In this document: one piece after another, positions 1 through 6,228 of the stretch
How the letters are laid out: every line of letters starts with the position of its first letter
Position numbering within the stretch: position 1 is the first letter of the stretch
Assembly (NCBI GenBank): GCA_964449175.1
Contig: CAYUYH010000081.1
Span: 1-10,523 of the forward strand
Direction: 5' to 3'
From: CAYUYH01 sp964449175
GTDB taxonomy: Bacteria; Planctomycetota; Phycisphaerae; SM23-33
Length of the DNA: 10,523 nt
The notes under the pieces: generated by a model
Database searches by the model: none
What the model saw: the letters and a program-made list of their open reading frames with translations, nothing else
Told to the model about the DNA's origin: nothing
Program-made: the position numbers and the translations under genes

Positions 1-309
1 CCGGTTCACGTGCACGTCGAAGATGCTCATGAATATGCCGATCCTCACGCCGTCGCAGCCGAGCTCGCTGTCGGAGCCCACCGGCGTGACGTCGGTGACG
101 GTCCCGTCGGCCGGCGAGACAAGCAGGCCCTCGCCGTCGGGCGCGGTGCGGTCCGGGTCGCGGAAGAACCACAGCACGCACAGCCACAGCATCAGCGGCA
201 GCGCCGCCGCCGGGAGGAACAGCCAACCCAGCCCAATGCCCGCCGCCGTAAGCACGAGCGTGGCCAGCGCGATCTCGCGCCGCCCGTATCTTGTCAGAGC
301 GTTCTTCAA
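1..309 (-). CDS. psd: Phosphatidylserine decarboxylase, N-terminal part (cut by window edge)
   Basis: This enzyme decarboxylates phosphatidylserine (or a related phospholipid) to phosphatidylethanolamine at the inner membrane. 103 residues are visible before the gene leaves the window. Residues 13-49 form two hydrophobic membrane segments, followed by FFRDPDR (48-54), SPADGTV (65-71) and IFMSIFDVHVNR (92-103), all hallmarks of the family. D68 and H100 match the Asp and His of the known catalytic triad; the self-cleaving Ser motif lies outside the window. The start is TTG at 309: an in-frame TAA directly precedes it and AGAAGG lies just upstream, so no ATG is available. The short N-terminal region fits the compact bacterial/archaeal-type Psd rather than the longer E. 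coli form. It lies downstream of mscS on the same strand, but a 349-nt gap and its own promoter candidate argue for separate transcription. Confidence 0.9.
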   Translation of the reverse strand, partial: MKNALTRYGRREIALATLVLTAAGIGLGWLFLPAAALPLMLWLCVLWFFRDPDRTAPDGEGLLVSPADGTVTDVTPVGSDSELGCDGVRIGIFMSIFDVHVNR

Positions 310-395
310 TTACCTTCTGCCCTGGAGCAATTCAAGCCTGGCCGCAGCGATTGGGCCTGGCCAGGCGCACTCGCCGCCCAGACCGTAGAGCCGGG

Positions 396-401
396 ATTAT
401 A
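396..401 (-). promoter_or_regulatory. Candidate -10 box for psd
   Basis: On the minus strand this reads TATAAT, a perfect sigma70 -10 hexamer in otherwise very GC-rich DNA, about 87 nt upstream of the psd TTG. No good -35 is seen at 16-18 nt, so the call rests on the -10 alone. Confidence 0.35.
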
Positions 402-492
402 GGCCAAGCCCCGCCGCCGCGAAACACCCAACGCTCCCGGCCGGCGCCGGAAGCAGGCGAGGTCAGATGCCGTCTCGGAGCCCGCCTTGAAG

Positions 493-518
493 GGCGGCGG
501 GGATCCCGCCCCGCCGCC
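493..518. repeat. GC-rich hairpin, second half of a two-hairpin composite repeat (copy 1)
   Basis: A perfect 10-bp inverted repeat: GGCGGCGGGG, loop ATCCCG, CCCCGCCGCC. On the minus strand the loop is CGGGAT, very close to the CGGGAA loop of the hairpin at 7138-7163. With the hairpin at 547-570 it forms a composite unit that recurs at 7084-7163 in the opposite orientation. Confidence 0.75.
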
Positions 519-546
519 TGCACCCCAGTGAAAGCCTGTGTGCGGC

Positions 547-570
547 GCAGTGGGGCAGGAGCCCCACTGC
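547..570. repeat. GC-rich hairpin with AGGA loop (composite repeat, copy 1)
   Basis: A perfect 10-bp inverted repeat: GCAGTGGGGC, loop AGGA, GCCCCACTGC. Read on the minus strand the loop is TCCT, the same as in the hairpins at 7084-7111, 8458-8485 and 8609-8636. The 349-nt gap around it (310-658) holds no recognisable gene, only this hairpin, those at 493-518 and 623-643, and the psd -10 candidate. Confidence 0.75.
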
Positions 571-622
571 ACCCTAAGATGGTTGTCGAAATCGCTCCGC
601 GCGGACGGCCGAATGGGGACCC

Positions 623-643
623 GCGTGCATCAAAGATGCACGC
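623..643. repeat. Perfect hairpin just after the mscS stop codon
   Basis: A 9-bp perfect inverted repeat, GCGTGCATC, loop AAA, GATGCACGC, starting 15 nt past the mscS stop codon in the direction of transcription. Its position suits a transcription terminator or a 3' end stabiliser of the mscS mRNA, but no T-run follows on the minus strand, so it is not a canonical intrinsic terminator. Confidence 0.55.
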
Positions 644-658
644 CCTACGCCTCGCCGT

Positions 659-1633
659 TCAGGCCTGCTGCTGGGCCGGCTGATCGCCAAAGACGCGGGC
701 CGGCGGAGGGCGGAACTCGGCAGGCTGCGTGCCCTTCTTGCCCTCCTCCGTGTTGCGGTAGACGCGCGTGGTCGGATAGGCCAGGTCGATGTCGTCGCAC
801 TTGGCGAACTCGCGCAGTATGTCTTCCCACATTGCCGCAGACGACGACCGCCTGCCCCGGGGAGTGCAAAGATACCGCGCCGTGAGCGTCACGCCATTGC
901 CCGCCACCGAGGTCCAGACGATCGGCTCGAGGTGCTGGTAGAGGATCATGAGTCGGCTGGCCGCCCGGCGTATCTGCTCGGCTGCGTACTCGCTCTTGAC
1001 GGCCGAATGCCTCTGGGCAACGCCCAGGAGAATCTCCTTGGCCTTGGCCCAGTTGCTCTCGAACGTGACGGTGACGGGCAGCTCGTTCCAGATGAAGTTG
1101 AAGCTCTGGGTGTAGTTGCAGGTGGTGTGCTTGAAGACCCAGCCGTTCGGCACGTGGATGATGCGTCCGGTTGACTGGTCGGCGTCGACCCAGTTGCCGA
1201 TCTCCACGAGCGTGAACTGGAACAGGCTGATGTCGATCACGTCGCCGGCGTGGTCGCCGATCTGGATGCGGTCGCCCGTGGCGAACGGCTTGCGGACGAA
1301 GATGTAGATCGAGCCGGCGAAGTTGACCAGCGGGTCTTGCAGGGCCACCGCCAGGCCGGCTGACACGATGCCCAGGTACGTCGCGATGCCGGAGACATCA
1401 CCAACCAGCACTTTGAACAGCACCACGATCGTCAGCAGCCCAAGCAGGTAACTGGCCGCCTTGGAGAGGACGTACTTGCGAGCGATGTCCTGGACCTTGC
1501 GGCTCACGATCATGACGACCAGCCGCCGCAGGACGAAGAAGCCCACCAACACGGCGACGGTCCAGAAGACCTTCCATTCCGTGCCCGTGCGGCTGTCCAG
1601 GAAGCTGGTGATGCTGCTCCAGATGCCGGGCAT
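659..1633 (-). CDS. mscS: MscS-family small-conductance mechanosensitive channel
   Basis: A membrane channel that opens under tension to release solutes on hypo-osmotic shock. The protein is 324 residues, near the 286 of E. coli MscS. Membrane segments are visible at about 20-43 and 61-78, and the pore helix at about 84-114 (TYLGIVSAGLAVAL, then QDPLVNFAGS). The cytosolic beta domain follows, with the family signature KPFATGDRIQIGDHAGDVIDI (115-135) and the IIHVPNG loop (158-164). An alpha/beta vestibule domain and a short Pro/Gln-rich tail end it. I chose ATG at 1633 because GAAGAGG lies 7 nt upstream; an in-frame ATG at 1741 would add 36 Arg/Ala-rich residues with no family resemblance. It is probably transcribed alone: the upstream operon ends 160 nt away and psd starts 349 nt after it. 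Confidence 0.93.
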   Translation of the reverse strand: MPGIWSSITSFLDSRTGTEWKVFWTVAVLVGFFVLRRLVVMIVSRKVQDIARKYVLSKAASYLLGLLTIVVLFKVLVGDVSGIATYLGIVSAGLAVALQDPLVNFAGSIYIFVRKPFATGDRIQIGDHAGDVIDISLFQFTLVEIGNWVDADQSTGRIIHVPNGWVFKHTTCNYTQSFNFIWNELPVTVTFESNWAKAKEILLGVAQRHSAVKSEYAAEQIRRAASRLMILYQHLEPIVWTSVAGNGVTLTARYLCTPRGRRSSSAAMWEDILREFAKCDDIDLAYPTTRVYRNTEEGKKGTQPAEFRPPPARVFGDQPAQQQA

Positions 1634-1682
1634 CGTTGACCTCTTCGACAGGGCTCGCGGCGCCCGCCGGCTCGCGGCGGAA

Positions 1683-1703
1683 ACCCGCGCAGGCGGCGCG
1701 GGT
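1683..1703. repeat. Hairpin between the sigma-factor operon and mscS
   Basis: An 8-bp perfect inverted repeat, ACCCGCGC, loop AGGCG, GCGCGGGT. Read on the minus strand it is followed by only TTT, so it is a weak candidate terminator for the sigma-factor operon ending at 1794, or part of the mscS leader. Confidence 0.3.
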
Positions 1704-1793
1704 CGGCCGACAGCTCCGCTGCCCAGCAGTAATCTCGGCAAAGGGGGCGATTCCGTGTTAGTCCAAATCCAGTCCCCTGGTCTGTGCTCTCCC

Positions 1794-2639
1794 TCACCGC
1801 CTGGCGAACCCGCAGCTCACATCCGTCAGGCAGTCATACCAGTGCACAAACATGGCCCCGTTTATGACAAGCCTGGCATTACTCGGTAGTCTCTTGTCCC
1901 ACGGCAGAGCAGCCTTGCCCTTGCCGGCCTTGCCGATATTCCATAGCCTGCCGTTGTACCGGCGGAAGAGCACCAGCCGCCCGGCGCGAGTGTAGAAGCT
2001 CTCGGCGAGGATTGAGCGATGAAGGAGCACCTTGGTCCTTGTCGCAGCGGCGGCGATCTCTATGGACCGCAGGCAGGTGAAGCTCCGCCGCCCGATGCGA
2101 ACGCGGAACATGCCAGCGCCGACGCAGACATCCCCGGTTTCTCCCGTTGCCACCCGAAGTGCATAGCTGCCGTCGTTCCTCTGGGTCATTCGGCCCGCCT
2201 CGGCCAAGCGGCGCCGCGACTGGCCCCAATCATCGTCAAACCCATCGTCCAGGAATGTATACAGGATGCGCTTGCCGTCGTGGACGTGCGCGGTGGCCAA
2301 CCATTCAAAGGACTTGTCGGTCAGCCTGGCGAAGTAGGTGTACGATGGGTCCCATCGCCTGGCCGATGAGTCCCATTGTAGCTCCTCGATCTCCAGGCCC
2401 TCCAATCCGTGTACCTCGGCCGGGCGGAGCACTCGGAGGTACGATGCGCACGTGAGGCGCCACCGCGGCGGGTCGTACCAGGCGATCCAGCTCTCCGCAC
2501 CGAGGTCCAGCGGGATGCCCCATCCGGGCATCGTGCGGCAGTCAACCGTGAAAGCCCTGGCCCGGCTGGGAGAGACGGTGATCTCGGGCCTGGCTAGGGG
2601 GAAAGGCTGATTCGTCGAGCCTATCTTTGGTGGTTTCAT
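1794..2639 (-). CDS. Conserved protein of unknown function linked to an ECF sigma factor
   Basis: A 281-residue protein with no signal peptide or membrane segment, so probably cytosolic; I do not recognise a named domain. It is rich in Trp, Tyr and Arg. Notable stretches are WIAWYDPPRW (51-60), GMFRVRIGRRSFTCLR (176-191), GRLVLFRRYN (220-229) and a C-terminal INGAMFVHWYDCLTD (259-273). The C-terminal pattern resembles, from memory, uncharacterised proteins encoded beside ECF sigma factors in several phyla; that link is not verified. ATG at 2639 has AAAGGAG 9 nt upstream. It starts 23 nt after the sigma gene stops, so the two are almost certainly co-transcribed. It could be a sigma modulator or an effector. 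It does not look like a classical anti-sigma factor: there is no transmembrane helix or zinc-binding HxxxCxxC motif. Confidence 0.8.
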   Translation of the reverse strand: MKPPKIGSTNQPFPLARPEITVSPSRARAFTVDCRTMPGWGIPLDLGAESWIAWYDPPRWRLTCASYLRVLRPAEVHGLEGLEIEELQWDSSARRWDPSYTYFARLTDKSFEWLATAHVHDGKRILYTFLDDGFDDDWGQSRRRLAEAGRMTQRNDGSYALRVATGETGDVCVGAGMFRVRIGRRSFTCLRSIEIAAAATRTKVLLHRSILAESFYTRAGRLVLFRRYNGRLWNIGKAGKGKAALPWDKRLPSNARLVINGAMFVHWYDCLTDVSCGFARR

Positions 2640-2662
2640 AGCTACTGCTCCTTTCCCGGCCT

Positions 2663-3196
2663 TTATGCTTCCAGTAACGACTGGATGGCTCGGCGGGCGT
2701 GGTAGAGCCTGCTCTTGATTGTGCCCTCGCGCTCGTTGAGCCGCTGGGCTATCTCTGCAATGGTCATTCCGTCAAGGTAGAACATCTCCGCTGCCCGCCT
2801 CTTGGCCGGTTTGATGCGGTGAAGCACCTCACGCAGTCGTTCGCCGCCGGCTCTGTCTCTCACTGCTCGGCCCATGGCATTGACATAGTTCTCCAGTGTA
2901 GCGCCGTCGGCCGGCCGTTCGCGGCGCTTCGCCGACTTGCAGTAGTCCCGGCAGCGGTTTCGTGCGATCGCCACGAGCCAGGCCCTGACCTTAGAGCCAT
3001 CGCGCAGCTCCGGCAGGCATCGCCAGGCCTGCAACAGCGTCTCCTGGAGGACGTCCTGACGATGGTGATGGTCCGGCACCATTCTGCGGATTAATGCCAT
3101 CAGCGCCTGTCCGTGCCGGGACACCAGGCTAACGAATGCAGCCTTCTCGCCCCTTGCGGCACGGGCGGCCAGCCTCTTGTCATGGCAGTCTGTCAT
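2663..3196 (-). CDS. ECF-type (sigma-70 family) RNA polymerase sigma factor
   Basis: A 177-residue two-domain sigma factor that would direct RNA polymerase to a specific promoter set. The sigma2 domain spans about 24-92, with the core-binding stretch DVLQETLLQAWRCLPEL (48-64) and the -10-binding helix around RAWLVAIARNRCRDY (71-85). A variable linker (93-118) follows, then sigma4 with a helix-turn-helix at about 133-171 (MTIAEIAQRLNEREGTIKSRLYHARR). There is no sigma3 or C-terminal extension. ATG at 3196 has GGAAG 10 nt upstream. It leads an operon with the unknown protein at 1794-2639 and is divergent from ilvE. The length and domain order fit ECF factors; I cannot assign the ECF group. No anti-sigma gene is adjacent. 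Confidence 0.92.
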   Translation of the reverse strand: MTDCHDKRLAARAARGEKAAFVSLVSRHGQALMALIRRMVPDHHHRQDVLQETLLQAWRCLPELRDGSKVRAWLVAIARNRCRDYCKSAKRRERPADGATLENYVNAMGRAVRDRAGGERLREVLHRIKPAKRRAAEMFYLDGMTIAEIAQRLNEREGTIKSRLYHARRAIQSLLEA

Positions 3197-3279
3197 GACT
3201 TTCGCGCTTCCACATACTTGGCGAGCGAGGCGCCCGAAAGGTTCACACTTTCCTGGGGCACCATCGGATTATGACTGTT

Positions 3280-3338
3280 GGTCGGCCCACTGGCCAGGGG
3301 GAGTGGCGCGGGGGCATCCCCCCTGCGGTGGGCGGACC
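3280..3338. repeat. Long imperfect hairpin between sigma factor and ilvE
   Basis: An outer stem of 11 bp with one mismatch (GGTCGGCCCAC at 3280-3290 with GTGGGCGGACC at 3328-3338) encloses an inner 7-bp stem with one G-T pair (GCGGGGG at 3308-3314 with CCCCTGC at 3320-3326). It lies between the divergent sigma-factor and ilvE genes, upstream of the ilvE promoter candidate. Base composition is like the other intergenic hairpins, but the sequence is not a close copy. Confidence 0.5.
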
Positions 3339-3367
3339 TGGCAAACCGAAGGCCGGACTGGAGGTGG

Positions 3368-3396
3368 TTGTCTAAAGGGCCGATGTCCCCTATGAT
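3368..3396 (+). promoter_or_regulatory. Sigma70-like promoter for ilvE
   Basis: TTGTCT at 3368-3373 and TATGAT at 3391-3396 are separated by exactly 17 nt. Transcription would start near 3403, giving a leader of about 25 nt before the ilvE ATG at 3428, with AGGAG inside it. This is the best promoter match in the window. Confidence 0.6.
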
Positions 3397-3427
3397 GACT
3401 CGCCCGAAACAACAGGAGTCAGAGGCC

Positions 3428-4288
3428 ATGAAGGTCTGGCTGAACGGAAAGCTGGTTGACAAGCGGGCCGCGAAGGTCGGCGTTTGGGATCACGGGTTGC
3501 TATACGGCGACGGCGTGTTCGAGGGCATCCGCGCGTATGGCGGCAGGGTCTTCCACTGCCAGGCCCACATCGACCGCCTGTTCGACTCGGCCAAGGTGAT
3601 CCGCCTGGCCATCCCCTACACCAAACAGGAGCTGGCCGAGGCCATTTACGAAACGATGCAGGCCAACGACAAGGGCGACGCCTATATCCGCCTGGTCGTC
3701 ACGCGAGGCGACGGCAACCTAGGGCTTAACCCGTTCCAGTGCCCCACGCCGAACGTCTTCATCATCGTCGACAGCATCGCGCTATACACGGCCGACATGT
3801 ACCGTGAAGGCATGGCCGTCATCGTCGCCAAGACGGTCCGCACGTCCGCGACGATGCTCGAGCCCTCCGTCAAGAGCCTGAACTACCTCAACAACATCAT
3901 GGCCAAGATCGAGGCCATCGACGCCGGCGTCGCCGAGGCGATCATGCTCAACGACAAGGGCAACGTCGCCGAGTGCACCGGCGACAACATCTTCATCGTC
4001 ACCGACGGCGCAGTCATCACTTCGCCGCCGGAGGCCGGCATACTCATCGGCATCACTCGCGGCGTCGTCATCAGGCTCGCCGAGCAGTGCTCTCTGCCTG
4101 TGCGCGAGCAAGCGATTCGCCCGGAGGACATCTACGCCGCGGACGAGTGCTTCCTGACGGGCACCGCCGCCGAGGTCATACCCGTGACCTCGGTCGACGG
4201 CCGCCCTATCGGCGAGGGCAAGCCCGGGCCGGTCAGCCAGAAACTATTCAACGCCTTCCGCCAATACATCGCCTCCGGCGACTGGTAA
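3428..4288 (+). CDS. ilvE: Branched-chain amino acid aminotransferase (class IV)
   Basis: A PLP enzyme that moves the amino group between glutamate and the 2-keto acids of valine, leucine and isoleucine. The 286-residue length is typical of the short bacterial/archaeal IlvE. Visible signatures are YGDGVFEGIRAY (26-37), the catalytic lysine K149 in SVKSLNYLNN, ECTGDNIF (182-189) whose Glu contacts PLP, the phosphate-binding GITRG (208-212), and ECFLTGTAAEVIPV (240-253). D-amino acid aminotransferase and aminodeoxychorismate lyase share the fold, but KSLNYLNN and the GTAAEV stretch favour BCAT. ATG at 3428 has AGGAG 9 nt upstream; the open frame extends to 3278, but the added residues are not family-like and would run through the promoter. 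It is followed 211 nt later by trpB in the same direction; co-transcription is possible but unproven. Confidence 0.95.
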   Translation: MKVWLNGKLVDKRAAKVGVWDHGLLYGDGVFEGIRAYGGRVFHCQAHIDRLFDSAKVIRLAIPYTKQELAEAIYETMQANDKGDAYIRLVVTRGDGNLGLNPFQCPTPNVFIIVDSIALYTADMYREGMAVIVAKTVRTSATMLEPSVKSLNYLNNIMAKIEAIDAGVAEAIMLNDKGNVAECTGDNIFIVTDGAVITSPPEAGILIGITRGVVIRLAEQCSLPVREQAIRPEDIYAADECFLTGTAAEVIPVTSVDGRPIGEGKPGPVSQKLFNAFRQYIASGDW

Positions 4289-4322
4289 GACGGCGGCGTT
4301 CCGCTGCGCTGCGTGCGGCGCG

Positions 4323-4466
4323 TCACGGCTGATATACACGCAGCGGGCGAGCCACCTCGATCATCCCCCCGGGCTGGGCCAGGTCGAAGAGCTCGTCCCT
4401 CCCCTCGCGCTGCGGGCCGATCAGCGGGTTCTGGCAGTGGGCAGTGGCCTGCAGCGGCGTTTTGCG
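4323..4466 (-). pseudogene. Possible remnant: 47-codon minus-strand open frame in the ilvE-trpB gap
   Basis: Between a TAA (4467-4469) and a TGA (4323-4325) the minus strand is open for 47 codons, with strong G/C at third positions and a protein-like ending (IGPQREGRDELFDLAQPGG, then MIEVARPLRVYQP). There is no ATG with an SD; the only internal Met is near the end. It could be the 3' stub of a deleted gene or a chance frame in GC-rich DNA. I do not recognise the sequence. Confidence 0.2.
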
Positions 4467-4467
4467 T

Positions 4468-4473
4468 TATCAT
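4468..4473 (+). promoter_or_regulatory. Candidate -10 box for trpB
   Basis: TATCAT lies 26 nt upstream of the trpB ATG, allowing a leader of about 20 nt. No clear -35 is seen 16-18 nt upstream, so this is a weak call. Confidence 0.25.
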
Positions 4474-4499
4474 GCCGGGCCAACCAGAGGACGACCGAA

Positions 4500-5708
4500 A
4501 TGACCAGCAAGACAGACACGCCGGCCGCCCGTGGCTGCTACTTCGGGCCATACGGCGGGCAGTTCGTGCCAGAGACGCTCATGAGCGCGCTAAAGCAGCT
4601 CGAGGGAGAGTACGCCGCCGCGATGGCCGACGCGGGCTTCCTGGCCGAGCTGGACCGCTGCTATCGCGAGATCGCCGGGCGCCCCAGCGAACTGTACTTC
4701 GCACGCCGGCTGACCGAATCCCTCGGCGGCGCGAAGATATACCTGAAGCGCGAGGACATGAACCACACCGGCGCCCACAAGATCAACAACACGCTCGGGC
4801 AGGGGCTGCTGACGCTGCGGATGGGCAAGAAGCGCGTCATCGCGGAGACCGGCGCCGGCCAGCACGGCGTGGCGACGGCGGCCGCCGCGGCGGTCTTCGG
4901 CCTGGAGTGCGAGGTATACATGGGCACGGAGGACATCCGCCGCCAGTCGCTGAACGTCTTCCGCATGGAGCTGATGGGCACGCGCGTGATCCCCGTCACC
5001 ACCGGCCAGTGCACGCTGAAAGACGCGCTCAACGAGGCGCTGCGCGACTGGATGGGCAGCGTCGAGGGCACGCATTACATCATCGGCTCGGTCGCCGGGC
5101 CGCCCCCGTTCCCGCTGATGGTCCGCGAGTTCCAAAGCTGCATCGGGCGCGAGGCGCGCCGGCAGATGCTCGACGTCGAGGGGCGGCTGCCGGACTACAT
5201 CGTCGCCTGCGTCGGCGGCGGGTCGAACGCGGGCGGCATATTCGCACCGATGATTGACGACGACGTGGCCATGGTCGGCGTGGAGGCCGGCGGGCGCAGC
5301 ATGAAGCTGGGCGACCACGCGGCCACGCTCGTCCAGGGCTCGCCCGGCGTGCTGCATGGGGCGCTCAGCTACGTCCTTCAGGACAGCGACGGGCAGACCT
5401 CGCCGGTGCACAGCGTCTCGGCCGGGCTGGACTACCCCGGCGTCGGGCCCGAGCACAGCCACTGGAAGGATACCGGCCGCGTCCGCTACACCACCGCCAG
5501 CGACGACGAGGCGCTGGACTCGACGGTCACCCTCAGCCGCACCGAGGGGATCATACCGGCGCTCGAGTCGGCACACGCCCTGGCCGAGGTGGAAAAGATC
5601 GCCCCCACACTCGGCAAGGACAAGATCATACTGGTCTGCCTGTCCGGCCGGGGCGACAAGGACTGCAACGAGATCGCCGCGATTCTGGAAAAACGCGGGA
5701 AGTCATAG
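4500..5708 (+). CDS. trpB: Tryptophan synthase beta chain
   Basis: Catalyses the PLP-dependent joining of indole and serine to tryptophan, receiving indole through a tunnel from the alpha chain. The 402-residue length is typical of the common TrpB1 form. Signatures include YFGPYGGQFVPETL (14-27), the PLP lysine K94 in HTGAHKINN, ETGAGQHGVATA (116-127) with the catalytic Glu116 (equivalent to Salmonella Glu109), the phosphate-binding GGGSNA (239-244), and LSGRGDKD (381-388), whose Ser contacts the PLP ring nitrogen. ATG at 4500 has AGAGG 9 nt upstream; the frame opens earlier, at 4437, but those extra residues are not conserved. The gene appears intact. It stops at TAG 5706-5708, which lies inside the left copy of the CATAGG direct repeat that borders the GxxExxY cassette. 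The partner trpA lies 534 nt downstream because of that cassette. Confidence 0.97.
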   Translation: MTSKTDTPAARGCYFGPYGGQFVPETLMSALKQLEGEYAAAMADAGFLAELDRCYREIAGRPSELYFARRLTESLGGAKIYLKREDMNHTGAHKINNTLGQGLLTLRMGKKRVIAETGAGQHGVATAAAAAVFGLECEVYMGTEDIRRQSLNVFRMELMGTRVIPVTTGQCTLKDALNEALRDWMGSVEGTHYIIGSVAGPPPFPLMVREFQSCIGREARRQMLDVEGRLPDYIVACVGGGSNAGGIFAPMIDDDVAMVGVEAGGRSMKLGDHAATLVQGSPGVLHGALSYVLQDSDGQTSPVHSVSAGLDYPGVGPEHSHWKDTGRVRYTTASDDEALDSTVTLSRTEGIIPALESAHALAEVEKIAPTLGKDKIILVCLSGRGDKDCNEIAAILEKRGKS

Positions 5709-5709
5709 G

Positions 5710-5739
5710 TTCGCGACACAGAGGCACAGAGGGACAGAG
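5710..5739 (+). repeat. Left terminal inverted repeat of the GxxExxY cassette
   Basis: A purine-rich tract built on a CACAGAG-like motif (CGACACAGAG at 5714-5723, GGACAGAG at 5732-5739). It pairs with 6199-6228 at 25 of 30 positions and begins immediately after CATAGG. Confidence 0.75.
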
Positions 5740-5772
5740 AGAACGAAGACGAAGAGGCAAGGCACACCCAAC

Positions 5773-6174
5773 ATGAGCGTTGCGCGGCGATTCAGCGAGA
5801 AGGATTACCCACTGGCTGACTTGACCGATTCCATAATCGCGGCCGCCGTTGAGGTGCACCGGGCATTGGGGCCCGGATTCGTAGAGCAGATATACGAGAA
5901 TGCTCTTGTGGCCGAACTGGAGAGCAGAGGACATGCGGTGGCGCGGCAAGTCACCGTTGACGTGCTCTACCGCGGGCGGCTTGTCGGACAACACCGGGCT
6001 GACGTGCTCGTCGACGATGAGGTCGTGGCGGAGCTGAAGTCCGTCGATGCACTATCTGCCGTGCACACCGCCCAACTGCGGAGCACGTTGAAGGCCGCAG
6101 GCAAGCGAGTGGGCCTGCTGTTGAACTTCAACCAGGAGACGCTGACGAAAGGCGTCAAACGCGTCATCAACTAG
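5773..6174 (+). CDS. GxxExxY protein (predicted PD-(D/E)XK-like, PDDEXK_3 type)
   Basis: A 133-residue cytosolic protein of the GxxExxY family. Its name motif is plain: GPGFVEQIYENAL at 33-45 (G35, E38, Y41). Further family stretches are AAAVEVHRALG (23-33), HRADVLVDDEVVAELK (74-89), AQLRSTLKAAGKRVGLLLNFN (100-120) and a Lys/Arg-rich end. The family is placed in Pfam with PD-(D/E)XK nucleases; D77 and E87-L-K89 would be the D...ExK core, with E38 possibly an added acidic ligand and Q101 a conserved Gln. Its biological role is not established. ATG at 5773 has AAGG 10 nt upstream; the frame is open further back into trpB, but family similarity begins at this Met. It appears intact. It sits alone within inverted repeats in the trpB-trpA gap and has no functional tie to tryptophan synthesis. 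Confidence 0.88.
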   Translation: MSVARRFSEKDYPLADLTDSIIAAAVEVHRALGPGFVEQIYENALVAELESRGHAVARQVTVDVLYRGRLVGQHRADVLVDDEVVAELKSVDALSAVHTAQLRSTLKAAGKRVGLLLNFNQETLTKGVKRVIN

Positions 6175-6198
6175 AGGCCGCTGAGGGCAATCCGTCTT

Positions 6199-6228
6199 CT
6201 CTGTCTCTCTGCGTCTCTGTGTCGAAAA
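6199..6228 (-). repeat. Right terminal inverted repeat of the GxxExxY cassette
   Basis: A pyrimidine-rich tract (CTCTGTCTCTCTGCG onward) that is the imperfect reverse complement of 5710-5739. It ends immediately before the second CATAGG and lies 25 nt after the GxxExxY stop codon. Confidence 0.75.

Noticed and set aside
10..402. Plus-strand frames of 121-130 codons at the left edge
   Set aside because: They are antisense to psd, whose minus-strand frame carries clear family motifs.
493..643. Three successive hairpins considered as a CRISPR array
   Set aside because: The units differ in sequence and spacing, there is no constant repeat, and no cas gene is present.
3212..3245. ECF-like autoregulatory promoter (TGAACCTTTCGGG on the minus strand) upstream of the sigma factor
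   Set aside because: The -35-like GAAC is present, but no CGTC/TCTGA-like -10 lies 16-17 nt downstream, and the start codon would be very close.
3193..3264. A 23-codon minus-strand frame (ATG at 3264) ending in an ATGA overlap with the sigma-factor start, suggesting a translated leader peptide
   Set aside because: No SD precedes the ATG and the peptide has no recognisable character; the overlap is likely chance.
4590..5576. A 328-codon minus-strand frame opposite trpB, and similar long frames opposite trpA (6171-7118), accA (7266-8597) and the lipoprotein (8797-9774)
   Set aside because: These are mirror frames caused by G/C-biased third positions; the sense proteins are unmistakable.
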